This document shows, piece after piece, positions 45,306-55,503 of a stretch of 64,000 nucleotides of DNA. The stretch covers positions 1,054,001 through 1,118,000 of the forward strand of contig CADCXA010000037.1 in the NCBI GenBank assembly GCA_902806565.1, given 5' to 3'. How positions within the stretch are numbered: the stretch's first letter is position 1; the number at the start of each line of letters is the position of its first letter. A program made the translations under genes and the position numbers. This stretch comes from Hypoxylon rubiginosum. Its lineage: Eukaryota > Ascomycota > Sordariomycetes > Xylariales > Hypoxylaceae. Under the pieces are notes generated by a model that was given only the letters and a program-made list of their open reading frames with translations, searched no databases and was not told the DNA's origin.

Positions 45306-45734
45306 ATGGACAATCTAAGCGACCTTCTAGAATGGCACATATCGAAGAAGAACCGAATGTTGGTCGGATACGGTATTAACAATTGCGACTACGAAGGGCA
45401 AGCGTGGACCACCGTAGCGATTTCGGTAGACAGCGTGATAAATGAAAACGGAGTCGTACGGATGCTCCAGCACTTCGAGAATGACATAAATCAACGGCTT
45501 TCGCGAGATCAAAAACCCCAGAGGCTGGCATTCTGCGTCGAGGACAACTCCAATAACTCGTACTGGGCAAAGTCTCGTAGGGTGGAAGGCACTCTCAGCG
45601 CAATTGATGCTGCTAGACAGATGGAAGTAGTGTCGGGCAGCGCGCCGGAAGATGGGGAGAAGACACGTCCGGCGACACCCCGGCCGGAAATGGAAGAGGC
45701 GACGAGAAGAAACGTTATCGAAGTCGAGTTGTAG
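45306..45734 (+). CDS. Hypothetical 142-residue protein
   Basis: Single-exon frame with a good start context (agaaATGga) in an otherwise noncoding stretch. It begins MDNLSDLLEWHISKKNRMLV, continues with a mixed alpha/beta-like middle (GQAWTTVAISVDSVINENGV; VRMLQHFENDINQRLSRDQK) and ends in an acidic, probably disordered tail (EDGEKTRPATPRPEMEEATR). No signal peptide or membrane segment. I do not recognise it. Composition and GC content resemble the neighbouring genes more than the flanking DNA, so it is probably real, perhaps lineage-restricted. Confidence 0.5.
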   Translation: MDNLSDLLEWHISKKNRMLVGYGINNCDYEGQAWTTVAISVDSVINENGVVRMLQHFENDINQRLSRDQKPQRLAFCVEDNSNNSYWAKSRRVEGTLSAIDAARQMEVVSGSAPEDGEKTRPATPRPEMEEATRRNVIEVEL

Positions 45735-46375
45735 ATTCCCCCGACTAGCCGACGGGTTTTGGTCCTAGGCGATAGTACATATATGTATATAATGCTAGTT
45801 TGTAGAGTTGCATCCCGGCTCCTTGGGTTACTTACCAGGCAGCTGGTTGCCTGGTTACATACCTAATGTAAGGTAGCCAAGTATTGGAATAGATGCAACT
45901 TTGAAAATCAATATATATCTACATATGTAGGTACTAGAATCTGGCTATACTATGTATGTAGTAATAATACCTAAATAATATAATAATATACCGGTATGTC
46001 GGCACCGGCCCCCTTCCTCTTTCCATCTATGACACTTTCCATCCATGACAAACGTCACCTACTTACTGCATTAGGAAGGCGGGCTTACCATGCGAGCCCT
46101 GTGCGATAGGTAGGCGCTACCACTGCTCAAGTGTGGTGATAAGAGGCGCTCCTAATCTCGGTGAATACCGCAAGGTAGTAGTGTAGTTGTACTTCCCTGT
46201 TTATGTTGTAAGAATATGTTGGTACTGTATGATTTGGGGCTGGACTTCAGCTCGAATATTTTAAATGCCAGATTTGCCTGGCTTCTGTAAACCTCTCCTG
46301 GTAAGCAATATAGTTAATAGCTAATGAGCAATTCATAATCACCTAACCGTTGACGCGTCGCGTTTGTTCGCCAAG
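45735..46375. other. Intergenic, no supported gene
   Basis: AT-rich sequence with short TA-repeat tracts near 45910-45990. It includes the promoter of the phosphoesterase gene. Confidence 0.5.
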
Positions 46376-48903
46376 ATGCGGCTCCTTAGCTCCTGTCTCC
46401 TGCTGGGCGTCGTTGTATTCATTCCTAGCTGTCTGGCTTGTTCCGGTTGCTCTGGCTCGGTTGGCCATGTCGAGCACGTTCGACATGTCAAGCGCATGCA
46501 GCCCGGTGCGATCAACGCCACGACTGGTCCGACGAGGGCCTTAGAAGTGAGTACCAACTGCATTCTCGGGTCTAGGAGAACAGACGACTGACCTAATGTA
46601 TTGTAATGGGGCCAATTGAACTTCCTACACACCGTAAGTAAAGACTACGAAATAGGTGACGATTAAGAAACATCCGGTGAACCAATTTGCTGACAACTAA
46701 GAACAGACCGACACCCATGGGTGGTTGGAGGGGCATCTAAAGGAGGCCAACTACGGGGCAGACTGGGGAGACTTTGTCACCCTTTCAACTAGATTCAAGC
46801 ACCAGGCCGGGAACATGGGCGTCGACCTTCTCGTAGTCGATACCGGTTAGTCTCTCTACTATCATCTACCGTCTAACAGGAGTCGACCGGACCGAGCTCA
46901 CAAACTAACTACCTTGCCTTGTAGGCGACTTGCACGACGGCGCGGGATTGAGCGATGCTACGACCCCCGATGGAGAGATTTCGCTAAAGGTCTTCGACCA
47001 GGTCGAGTACGACTTGCTAACCATAGGCAATCATGAGTTGTATCTTGCCGACATTGCCTACCAGGCCTTGAATGAGATCTCGACTTACTGGGGTGACAAG
47101 TATCTCACGTCCAATGTTCAGATCCTCGACCAGCAGTCAGGGGAGTGGCAATATATCGGCAAGACCCAGCGATACTTCACTACCCAGCACGGCCTCCGGG
47201 TCATGGCCTTTGGTGTCCTGTTCGATTTTACCGGTGAGGAGATGCCACCCCTATTTTCCGTCTGATATAGCTGACATTCCATAGGCAACACGAACATTAC
47301 TAAAGTCATACCCGCAAAGACGATGGTCACACAGCAATGGTTTCTGGATGCTCTGAATTGCCCGGAACCCGTCGATATTTTTATTGTCTTGGGTCATAAT
47401 CCTGCTCGTGGGGGCAACACGGGCAGCACGTTTCCTACCGTCTTCGATGCAATTCGCGCAGTGCATCCAGATACACCCATCCAATTCCTAGGTTTGTTTT
47501 GCACCTAAGACGCTGTTCCAAAACACCTAATACCTAACGGTTGTAAAGGGGGCCATAGCCACATTCGAGATTTCGCCGTCTTCGACCCTAGCAGTACATC
47601 GCTCGAGTCAGGTAAAGTAAACCATCCTTCTGTGCGGCTCTTTTAATGCTCATACTGCTATAGGTCGCTACTGCGAGACTCTCGGGTGGCTATCAATGTC
47701 TGGTTTCGATGCCACAAACAGCGGCTTCGCTGGCATCACGCCTGGCCCTGCGGGCGTGCCTAATCCAACTCGTAAAGCGATACAGAATGCCACTTCCCCG
47801 TTCGTGTACTCCCGTCGCTATCTAGACTGGAACCGTCGGACCTTTGAGTACCACGCCGCTACCTGGTACGACCAGAGCTTTGACTACAACAATGGCCTCG
47901 CTGCTACGGCTGAGATCACCAGGTACAGGCAGCAGCTTAATCTTAGCGACGTGTACGGATGCGTCCCCCAGGTCAGTAACTACAACTAGAATCGTATTCG
48001 TCCCACCAGATCGCGAGCAGGTTCCAATTCTACCAATTCTATTCCCAAGAGGGGGAGGTTACCGGATAGCACGCGCCTCGGCTAACGTGCGAATATGATG
48101 TAGGATTACTGCATATCTTGCACTCCGTTTAATAGCTCTAGTAGTATCTTCCCTCTACTATCGGAGGCATTGGCTGGAACTGTCGTTAACGAGTCCCGTA
48201 AAGATATACCGCGCTACATAATCACCAATACGGGCAGCGTCCGGTTCGATATGTATAAGGGGCCTTTCACTTACGATGATCAGTTTATCGTTTCACCATT
48301 TCGCGACATTTTCTTGTACATCCCAGAAGTGCCTTATGCCCTAGCAAGTAGCCTGCTTGGGTCATTAAACAATGCGGGTGCTAGCCAGAAGCGCAATCTT
48401 GGGGTCATGTCCGCGGAACGTGATATTTGCGTGGACCCCCCTCTCGGACACTTCTTAGAGGTTAGGCGGGAAGAGCACCATCATCATATGTCACCTCGGA
48501 TTACCAGGCGCCAGGTTGTCGATATACTGCCTGGTTATACTACTAGCGACGACTTTGGGCGAGACGGCGACGACACCGCTCATTCCGAGATCCCGTATTA
48601 CGAAATACCTGATTTCTTCCAAGGCGAAGCTGGGTTTAGCGAGGGCAGCCAGGCAGATGTTGTCGACGTGATATTTGTTGACTTGTGAGTTACCCTCGTC
48701 CATTAATCCAGAGTCAAAGTGTCTAACGGCTGTCGTATTCGAGCATCGAGAGTGACGTCCTAGCTATCCTTGGCTCTAACTACAGTTCGGATGATGTTTC
48801 TTACTACATTAACTCTGATTTTACGACGCAAGACTACTTGCCTCTATATATAGCGAATTCTGAAGCTTTCCAGATAGGAATGCCCAACTGTACGGTCGCA
48901 TAG
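46376..48903 (+). CDS. Secreted 5'-nucleotidase/calcineurin-like phosphoesterase with defective first intron acceptor
   Basis: Metallophosphoesterase of the 5'-nucleotidase type (yeast YHR202W-like), about 654 residues if correctly spliced. Exons: 46376..46546, 46607..46633, 46707..46845, 46925..47233, 47285..47491, 47549..47611, 47664..47971, 48104..48684 and 48744..48903. A signal peptide (MRLLSSCLLLGVVVFIPSCLA) leads to metal-site motifs TTDTHGW, VVDTGDLHD, TIGNHE, LGHN and LGGHSH, then the C-terminal nucleotidase domain (TNTGSVRFDMYKGPFTYDDQ). Seven of the eight introns have GT-AG ends. Intron 1 (46547..46606) has a strong GTGAGT donor and a CTAAT branch but ends in TAA just before the required WGQLNFLHT exon; no AG in the interval restores the frame. 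Retention would stop translation after 14 added codons. The gene may thus be inactivated or use aberrant splicing. Confidence 0.8.
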
Positions 48904-49319
48904 CGAAGGCACTGGGAAATAGGCGTAGCTTAGCTTGCCAACAGCCGAGTAATACTATCATTGCGTTTGAGTTGTCAGGACCATAGCCCTCGTCGGCAGA
49001 TACCTTTGAGGTTAACGTCACCTGCGCCTAGGACACAGAAATAATAATTTCAACTACTAACTCGAACTAGTAGGTTACTATCACGTAGAGTCACCTGTAG
49101 CTTAGAAGAGGTATACATCCCCAAAAGGTCTTATTGAGATCACAAGTATATATATATATATATACCTATAAGACGGACTTGCTAGTGTTTAACGGTCCCC
49201 TCGCAATACCTTCAATAACAGAGCAGTACACGTAATCTTCGGTGACGATTATGGAATACAACTCGGTCGACATTGAAATAGCAAAGGCTTCATAGTAAGG
49301 TATAGCTCAACACGCGGGT
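48904..49319. other. Convergent 3' intergenic region
   Basis: About 0.4 kb of AT-rich sequence with a (TA)n tract at about 49148-49163. Nothing coding is visible. Confidence 0.5.
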
Positions 49320-49713
49320 TTATTTATCACTGCCGATAGCGTCACCGTCCGCTTTCTCGCTTTTATGCTGATCCCGCACGAACTCTTCAATGTGCCTGTC
49401 ATCGCGCGGACGCTCAGGGGGGCCAGGAATAAGATCAGGGGACCTGGGTTGGCGTGTCCCTGGAGTTTTGATCCCCAGCAATTTAGCTACCGATGGAATG
49501 TACTTGGCGACTTGATAATATCGTTAGCAGGGGTCTCGGATATTGCTATCAGACCTCACCCTTCTCAGCTAAGTTGGGCGGGTGGTGTCTCTTGCCATCG
49601 TTCGGATGCCGAGCATCCTCAGCGGCTCGGTCGAGTCTATCTTTGAAACTGGTCTCTATCTGAGATTGGTTATTTGCTACCGCGGACGATGGCGGCGGCG
49701 ACGATGACGACAT
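49320..49713 (-). CDS. Small conserved-looking acidic/basic protein, unknown function
   Basis: A 114-residue protein in two exons: 49713..49560 and 49510..49320, with a 49-bp intron (49559..49511, GTGAGG...TGCTAACGATATTATCAAG). It starts MSSSSPPPSSAVANNQSQIE, followed by a charged helix (SFKDRLDRAAEDARHPNDGK) and, across the junction, EKVAKYIPSVAKLLGIKTPG. It ends with IPGPPERPRDDRHIEEFVRD and QHKSEK. No signal peptide or membrane segment. The start at 49713 (acaATGtc) was preferred to an in-frame ATG at 49785, whose extra 24 residues look like leader sequence. The Pro-rich block plus HIEEFVRDQH looks like a conserved short motif, but I cannot name the family. Confidence 0.7.
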
Positions 49714-50552
49714 TGTATCGAGCGAAGAAGAATCGTAGGGTCGATGATTCAGCCAAAAGTTGTTGGATAAGATAGCCACATTCATTCTATGGCGATATTC
49801 TAGGCGAAAGGAAGCGATGACACGTGAACATGTGCATATCTATACATTATGTATATTTATAGATGTATATATATAAGTCTAATCGACAAATCCCATGTCA
49901 CTTAACAAAGGAGGCACCTATGGCTTACCTACTTCGGTAGCATATGCTCAGAAGTTTGTGCCTCTGAACCTATCTCCTTATATTATGTACCTCTCAACAG
50001 AGTATAGGTACCTACACGTAGGTATACATGTACAATGTAATTGCCCCTTATCGTATATAGCTTCAATGTTCTATCAGCTACCTTCATGTGTACTAGTAAA
50101 CTTAAGTGTATAAACTAAGAGTTGCGGCTTTTTACATAGAATAATTTTATAACTACATACATACAGTGGGAGGCAAAAAGTTTGAATCCAAGATAAGTAG
50201 AGGTGGGTCCGAGGTAAGTCCACATTAGATGAATATACTCGATTTCTAAAAGGCTGGTATACAACGTATTAAATTATCAGGTATCTATCATTTATCTACC
50301 CAGTACATGTATGTATTTAATACATATATTAATTTAATGCGGACCTACTCTAGACCCACCTGTACTTATTTTGGATTCAAACTTTTTGCCTCCCACTGTA
50401 CCTAATGATTGATAAGATATCACTTGATAAGACCAAAACTAACCCCTCATGCCCCTCATGCCCCTCCTACCCCACGATCCTCCGCCCCCCCTTTTTTTTT
50501 GTTTGGTTTTTATTATTATTCGCATATAGACCTAGACGAAATAGAAAAAGCA
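49714..50552. other. Divergent promoter region containing a MITE
   Basis: This lies between the small protein gene and the CobW gene. Apart from the MITE at 50164-50398 it holds TAGGTACCTA at 50005-50014 and CT-rich sequence with a T-tract at about 50495-50503 just before the CobW start. Confidence 0.6.
50164..50398. mobile_element. Tc1/mariner-type MITE, 235 bp, TA target duplication
   Basis: A non-coding element with 46-bp terminal inverted repeats (50164-50209 and 50353-50398) that differ at two positions. The ends read CAGTGGGAGGCAAAAAGTTT on both strands. It is flanked by TA on each side (50162-50163 and 50399-50400), the target-site duplication of the Tc1/mariner superfamily. The interior has no open frame, so it must have been moved by a transposase encoded elsewhere. 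The near-perfect repeats suggest a fairly recent insertion. Its right end is 155 bp upstream of the CobW start codon. Confidence 0.93.
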
Positions 50553-51704
50553 ATGGCCTCGACCCCGATACCTATAACTATTATCACTGGTTTCCTGGGA
50601 TCCGGGAAAACAACGCTCCTCCTTAACCTCATCCCTCAGCTCCGCGCCACCAATCCCAACTACCGCCTCGCCCTTCTCAAGAATGAGTTTGGCGATGTAG
50701 CCATCGACTCCCAGCTCGCCTCGTCGAGCGCCGTCTCCGGCGTCCAAGAACTTCTCAACGGTTGCATATGCTGCAATCTTGTCGGCCAGCTAAGCACCGC
50801 CCTTGCCGAGCTACGCCGTGATGTCCGTCCCGACCGCATCGTCGTTGAGACCTCCGGCTCCGCCTTTCCGGCCACGCTAGCCATCGAGGTGAATCGTGTC
50901 GCTCGCGAGACCGGAGGCCATTACGCCCTCGACGGCGTCATCACCGTCATCGACGTCGAGAACTGGAAGGGATACGAAGACACCAGCTACACCGCGCGTG
51001 TTCAAGCACGGTATACAGATCTTGTTGTTTTCAATAAGTGGGAAGCCTGCGACGAGAGGAGGTTCGATGAATGTCTCGACCGCTTAGGCGACCTCGAAGT
51101 CGACATCGCATGGGTTAAGAGTGATAAGGGACGGGTACCGGTGGACGTTATCTTCGGTATAGACGGCGGGTTAGCGCAGGCGCTGGCCGGGGAGGAACCG
51201 AACACGGCGAACGGCCACGGCGACGATCACGGCCACGGCGACGGTCATGACCACGACCACGACCACGACCACGACCATAACCATGATCACCAAAGCGAAG
51301 TAGAGGTTCTCTCGGCTACCCTCGCCGGACCGGCGAGCGCTGCCGTCAACGCGACAAAACTGATGGCTTTGCTGAACGCAGCTCCCAAGGACGAGGTGTA
51401 TCGGATAAAGTCAGTATTAACGGCATCGTCGATAGTCCGAAACTCGGGCGAGGATGAATCTACGATCCCTACATCACCGTCCTATCATCGATATATTTTG
51501 AACTGGGCATTTGGGAGGTGGACGTTTACGCCGCTTGACCCGGAGACAGCTGAGCACACCTCAAGTCACAAGGCTGTCCTCCGTATGAGTATGATTTTAG
51601 CTAGGTATGAAAGTGCTAAATGGAAAAAGAAGCTAGAGACGGGTGGGTTTCTGGAGCTCGACGGCGACGAAAAGGGCCAGCTAGTCGTTAGCAAGATGTC
51701 CTAG
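50553..51704 (+). CDS. CobW/COG0523 GTPase, putative zinc metallochaperone
   Basis: Intronless 383-residue G3E-family GTPase. Family members (for example ZNG1/CBWD) deliver zinc to client enzymes such as methionine aminopeptidase. The P-loop GFLGSGKTT is at residues 13-21, the metal-binding GCICCNL motif follows, then a VVETSGSAFP switch region and the guanine-recognition element NKWE. A His-rich loop with alternating Asp-His pairs (about residues 235-260) separates the GTPase and C-terminal domain, which ends FGRWTFTPLD...ILARYE. The start at 50553 (agcaATGgc) directly precedes the GTPase fold; the open frame extends 48 codons upstream to an ATG eight bases from the MITE target duplication, but that extension is Pro-rich and low in complexity, so I treat it as leader. 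The MITE may alter its transcription start. Confidence 0.9.
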   Translation: MASTPIPITIITGFLGSGKTTLLLNLIPQLRATNPNYRLALLKNEFGDVAIDSQLASSSAVSGVQELLNGCICCNLVGQLSTALAELRRDVRPDRIVVETSGSAFPATLAIEVNRVARETGGHYALDGVITVIDVENWKGYEDTSYTARVQARYTDLVVFNKWEACDERRFDECLDRLGDLEVDIAWVKSDKGRVPVDVIFGIDGGLAQALAGEEPNTANGHGDDHGHGDGHDHDHDHDHDHNHDHQSEVEVLSATLAGPASAAVNATKLMALLNAAPKDEVYRIKSVLTASSIVRNSGEDESTIPTSPSYHRYILNWAFGRWTFTPLDPETAEHTSSHKAVLRMSMILARYESAKWKKKLETGGFLELDGDEKGQLVVSKMS

Positions 51705-52188
51705 AACCTGACGGCGGGATAGGCGATACAAGAAGTTTAGGCCTGGACAGGTGTAAACGAGTGCGTATTTCCCGATGCACTGCTCCCCCCTTGGTACCAA
51801 TTGCTTTGCTATACATTTCACCATGCATTATCATTATACGATTCAAAGGTATAGGTCAATATTAGCAGTGTATTGATACAGTAACAGTATTAGGCGTCAC
51901 GCATCGATGCTCTTTCTATGTCGTGTACGCGGCGGCGTACTTACAAACTCGACCACGTGGAACATCCTATTCATTTAGGACCTCGCACCAAATAGAATAC
52001 AACTTCGAAGATGCTTCTTGGTGGTTCATATAGGCATTGGCAACCTCTAATACTGACTCTTTTAATGTGACCTCGCTACATCCGTCGTATCCTGCCCAAG
52101 CTTGATCGAGACATCAGCTGCAAACATCACGTCTCTCGGGGGATCCTTTCGATAGCAGGACTCAAGTCATAAACCGGTTGTCTTTTTT
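51705..52188. other. Convergent 3' intergenic region
   Basis: About 0.5 kb between the CobW and F-box gene ends. No coding signal or repeat of note. Confidence 0.5.
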
Positions 52189-54333
52189 TTAACGCCACAG
52201 ATCTCGGTCTCCCTTTTTAGCCCCGTAGCTACTGCTCGGCCGAGGCCAAAGATCTTCCTTCACGCCGCTTGAGCTCGTGGCACTTCCCTTGCGTCGATGT
52301 CCAGCCATACTCGCTCCACCTGGCACAGCTAGGAAGCTGCCAGCACTGGTTCCCTGCGTAGCTGAGCCTTTTCTGGCCCCGCCGCCCGTCTGCCATCCGG
52401 GACCTACGTCGGCAAGACCGTAGCTGCTCAGAGGACGGCCGAGCGTGGAACTACGGTTGTGGTTCCTGCTCGTGTTGCTCGTGCTGCCATAGGCATCAAA
52501 GGGGTCCACTACAGAAGTTAGAGTTAGTAATTGTTGCCGGTCGTAACAAGAAACTTAAGAGAGGGGGGGAGGGAGAAATATGAACTTTGGAGATTATGGA
52601 AAAGGCTTGGAATATACTTACTCCTAATGCTACCCCAATCGAGGTCGTCTTCTCCCTTTGTGAAGACTTCGAGTGTCTGGTTGAGAGACAGTATGCCACC
52701 GCTGTGAGATGGGCTGACTGCTGTAGCAAAAGGGTTATTGGAGCTAAAGCGTGGGGGCGCATTGCCATAGCCGCCTGTACCCGACGGCGAGAGACTGCCG
52801 TTCCCCGTATTAAACATGCCGGCGCTGCTAGAGCTGCTAGGTCGTTGACGATCCCCCGCAAAGCCGGGCATGGGCGGTGGAAGGCCGAGGAGGGAGTCTG
52901 CGAAGTTCTGGTCACGTACGTATACGGCTGACAGGCGCGGCAGGCCGCCAGCGAAGAGAGAAGAGGCTAGATAGTTGTAATAGCCTCCTGTGATGCTTGC
53001 ATAAGGCGGTGTGGCAGGCGACGGCGTGATTTCGAAGCGCAGAGTCTGTAAGGACCAGTTGACCAGAGGAGGGACGGGTCCAGAGTAAGACGGAAAAGCG
53101 GAATCTACCTGCTCGGTGATGGATAGAGTGGTAAGGTTCGGTGCGTGCGCTAGCACGTTGTGAAGGGTAGTTGGTCCTACCCCGGTGTTGGAGAGGGACA
53201 GCACCTTGAGTTGCCTCTGGGTCTCCTCCCTCGAGAGGTACGACACCAAGCCGTCAGAGGTGACCCTCGGCGTGTCTATGAGTATCAATTCTTCAAGGGC
53301 TGGAAAGGCCGGTAACACGTCGTTATACTTGAACATGTCGTCGTCGAAGACTTTGCAGTCCGACACTTTCAGAGCTCGTAGGCATCGAAGCACTGCCAAT
53401 GCGTGCCGTAGTATCGCCGGGTCCATATTGATCTTGGCTAGCTCCAACACTTCGAGGTTCGGCCATATGTTACCCATACTTAGCGCCTCGAGGCTGCGCT
53501 CGCTGCCGCTGGTGTAGGTCATCTTCCTAAGATGAGGGCAGCGAGCTTGTACCTCGAGCCTTAGAGTGTGGTAAGCCGGATCGTCGCTGTACAGGCCCTC
53601 GGGCAGATCGAGGTAGTGGAGGTTCGGAAGGACGGCTATGGTCCTCGCGAGTGCCGAGGTCTTGGACTCTCGTAGCATGTAGGGTGTCTTCAAATACTGG
53701 ACGAGGATTCCAAGGCGTGTCGGATCATCGCGCAGGGAGCGGCATAGCAAATGAAGCCGGGCGCTGGCCGTGTCTTCGGGGACGCCATTGCGATCGAAGC
53801 GACTCGTGCGCTTGCGCTTCTCGGAGAGGTCGATCTCGCGCGCGCAGTAATGTACGGAATCAATGCGGATACTATGGTACCTATGATGAGGAAAGCGGGT
53901 GGCGGATTAGTAACGAATTCTATCACTCGACGTGGCAATATGGACAAATGAGAGATGCGCTGGCTAGATATTACATGACTTACATCAACTTGACGGCCTT
54001 TACCCTCCAGGACTTGCAGACCTGACCGGCATGGGAGAGATCGCGTAGATCACAGAGCATGCAAGCATCTACTAGGGCGCTCTGCTCGCACGTCTCGTAC
54101 GATTCGTCTTGGGTGTGAGGACAGACAAAGGAGAATATCCTCTCCAGTATGGAAGCGGGAAGCTCTAGCCAGGGGGCGAATACACTGGCCGTCTCGGCAT
54201 AGTGGTAATAGTTGTTCAAGTGCGAGTTGTATGGGCGGTATTTGCTTCGTTCTAACGCATCCTGGGGGGGTTTTTTGGGCGGCTTCGGCTGGGACGACTT
54301 GCTGCGCCGGAAGAATTTCATAGCAGACTTCAT
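52189..54333 (-). CDS. F-box/leucine-rich-repeat-type protein
   Basis: Putative SCF substrate adaptor of about 642 residues in three exons: 54333..53984, 53880..52622 and 52508..52189. The introns are 103 bp (53983..53881) and 113 bp (52621..52509). After a basic Lys/Pro-rich start the F-box-like motif is WLELPASILERIFSFVCPHT...LRDLSHAGQVCKSWRVKAVK (about residues 55-115). A solenoid of leucine-rich stretches follows (LARTIAVLPNLHYLDLPEGL; WPNLEVLELAKINMDPAILR; FPALEELILIDTPRVTSDGL; QLKVLSLSNTGVGPTTLHNV; APNLTTLSITEQ). The last 180 residues are Ser/Gly-rich and probably disordered, ending AKKGDRDLWR. Both junctions restore one continuous frame. The target protein is unknown. Confidence 0.85.
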
Positions 54334-55503
54334 TGCGGCCTTTCAGGTCAAGGTCGGGTCAAGGTCGGGGAGATCGTCGTCGTTGTCTCGCATGGATAAA
54401 GGGGCTTGGCCTCTCCTGCCTCTCCTACCTATATTTTTATAGAATTAGCTGAATCACTCGGGACAGATGCGTGGCCGAGCTCACGTACCGAAGGTGCATG
54501 AGCATGTGTCCGTCAGTCACGAATAACGGGGGTTTCAACCTAAGATATATGCGCAGTGTTGGTGACAATGTTGGTGCCGGCATTACAATTCGGGATCGCA
54601 GCTACAATAGAAACATGGAAACACGGAAACATAGAAACATAGAAACATACCCACCCATTGTAGTACAGGTATATGAGATGCAAGGCTCTTGGTTTAAAAG
54701 AGAACAAGCTGACAAGGCGACCTTGGAGAGAACAAGGCGGGACAAGGCGGGGAACAAAAAGGTTTGATCTAACCTCATAACCCATGTACATCATGTACAT
54801 TATGTACTTACTTGGCCTCTATTCGTCGCTTCTCACATTACGTACCTTCTTGTGTTGGATTGTTGGATTGTATTGTAAGGGATAGGTTCGAGGTTGCCCA
54901 GGCGGTATTGGTATCATTGGAAGCTTTCTACGTACATACCTAGGTACATATGCATGTAGCTAATATGTAACGCGCCTTAATATAGGAAAGTACTGACATG
55001 CATACTACTAGAGCTATACGCATCTATAGAAAAAGGACGAAGGGACATACCCTGCAAAAATGAAGCTCTCTATTGCCAATGGCTTTGCTTTTCTATTTAC
55101 ATACATTATGTATATGTATTCATCCCTACCTACCCTACATAGGTACAACATATATATATATATATATATATACGCATCCAAATATATAAAATACAAGACG
55201 CATTAATAAAAAGTAATCGTATGCAATCTAAATCTTGTAACTATTCATATATAGATGGAGAAATTTATACCTTTAGGAGCTGGTAGGGGATCTAGCAATA
55301 TTCTAGCCCCCCCGTTATACATCTGACCAAACGGCCCCAATATCAATACAATTTTTATGAATGGTAGAACGAAAGAAGGATATAAGGTGCCACTAACTGC
55401 CAGCCAATGCCAACGGTTGCTATGCAATTGGTATAAAGCAAACCCCCCTGAATGGCTGTCCTGTTGCCAATCCTGCTAATCAACGGCAAATAATACGTGC
55501 AAC
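54334..55503. other. Intergenic 1.2 kb with simple repeats
   Basis: No supported gene. It holds an 8-bp repeat (AAACATAG and variants) at about 54611-54650, TACCTAGGTA at 54937-54946 and a (TA)n run at about 55151-55172. Confidence 0.55.
54611..54650 (+). repeat. 8-bp minisatellite (AAACATAG)n
   Basis: Five tandem 8-mers: AAACATGG, AAACACGG, AAACATAG, AAACATAG, AAACATAC. Open frames across it are repeat translations. Confidence 0.85.

Noticed and set aside
50409..50552. Using the ATG at 50409 as the CobW start
   Set aside because: The 48 extra residues are Pro-rich and low in complexity, while the ATG at 50553 has a strong context and directly precedes the GTPase domain.
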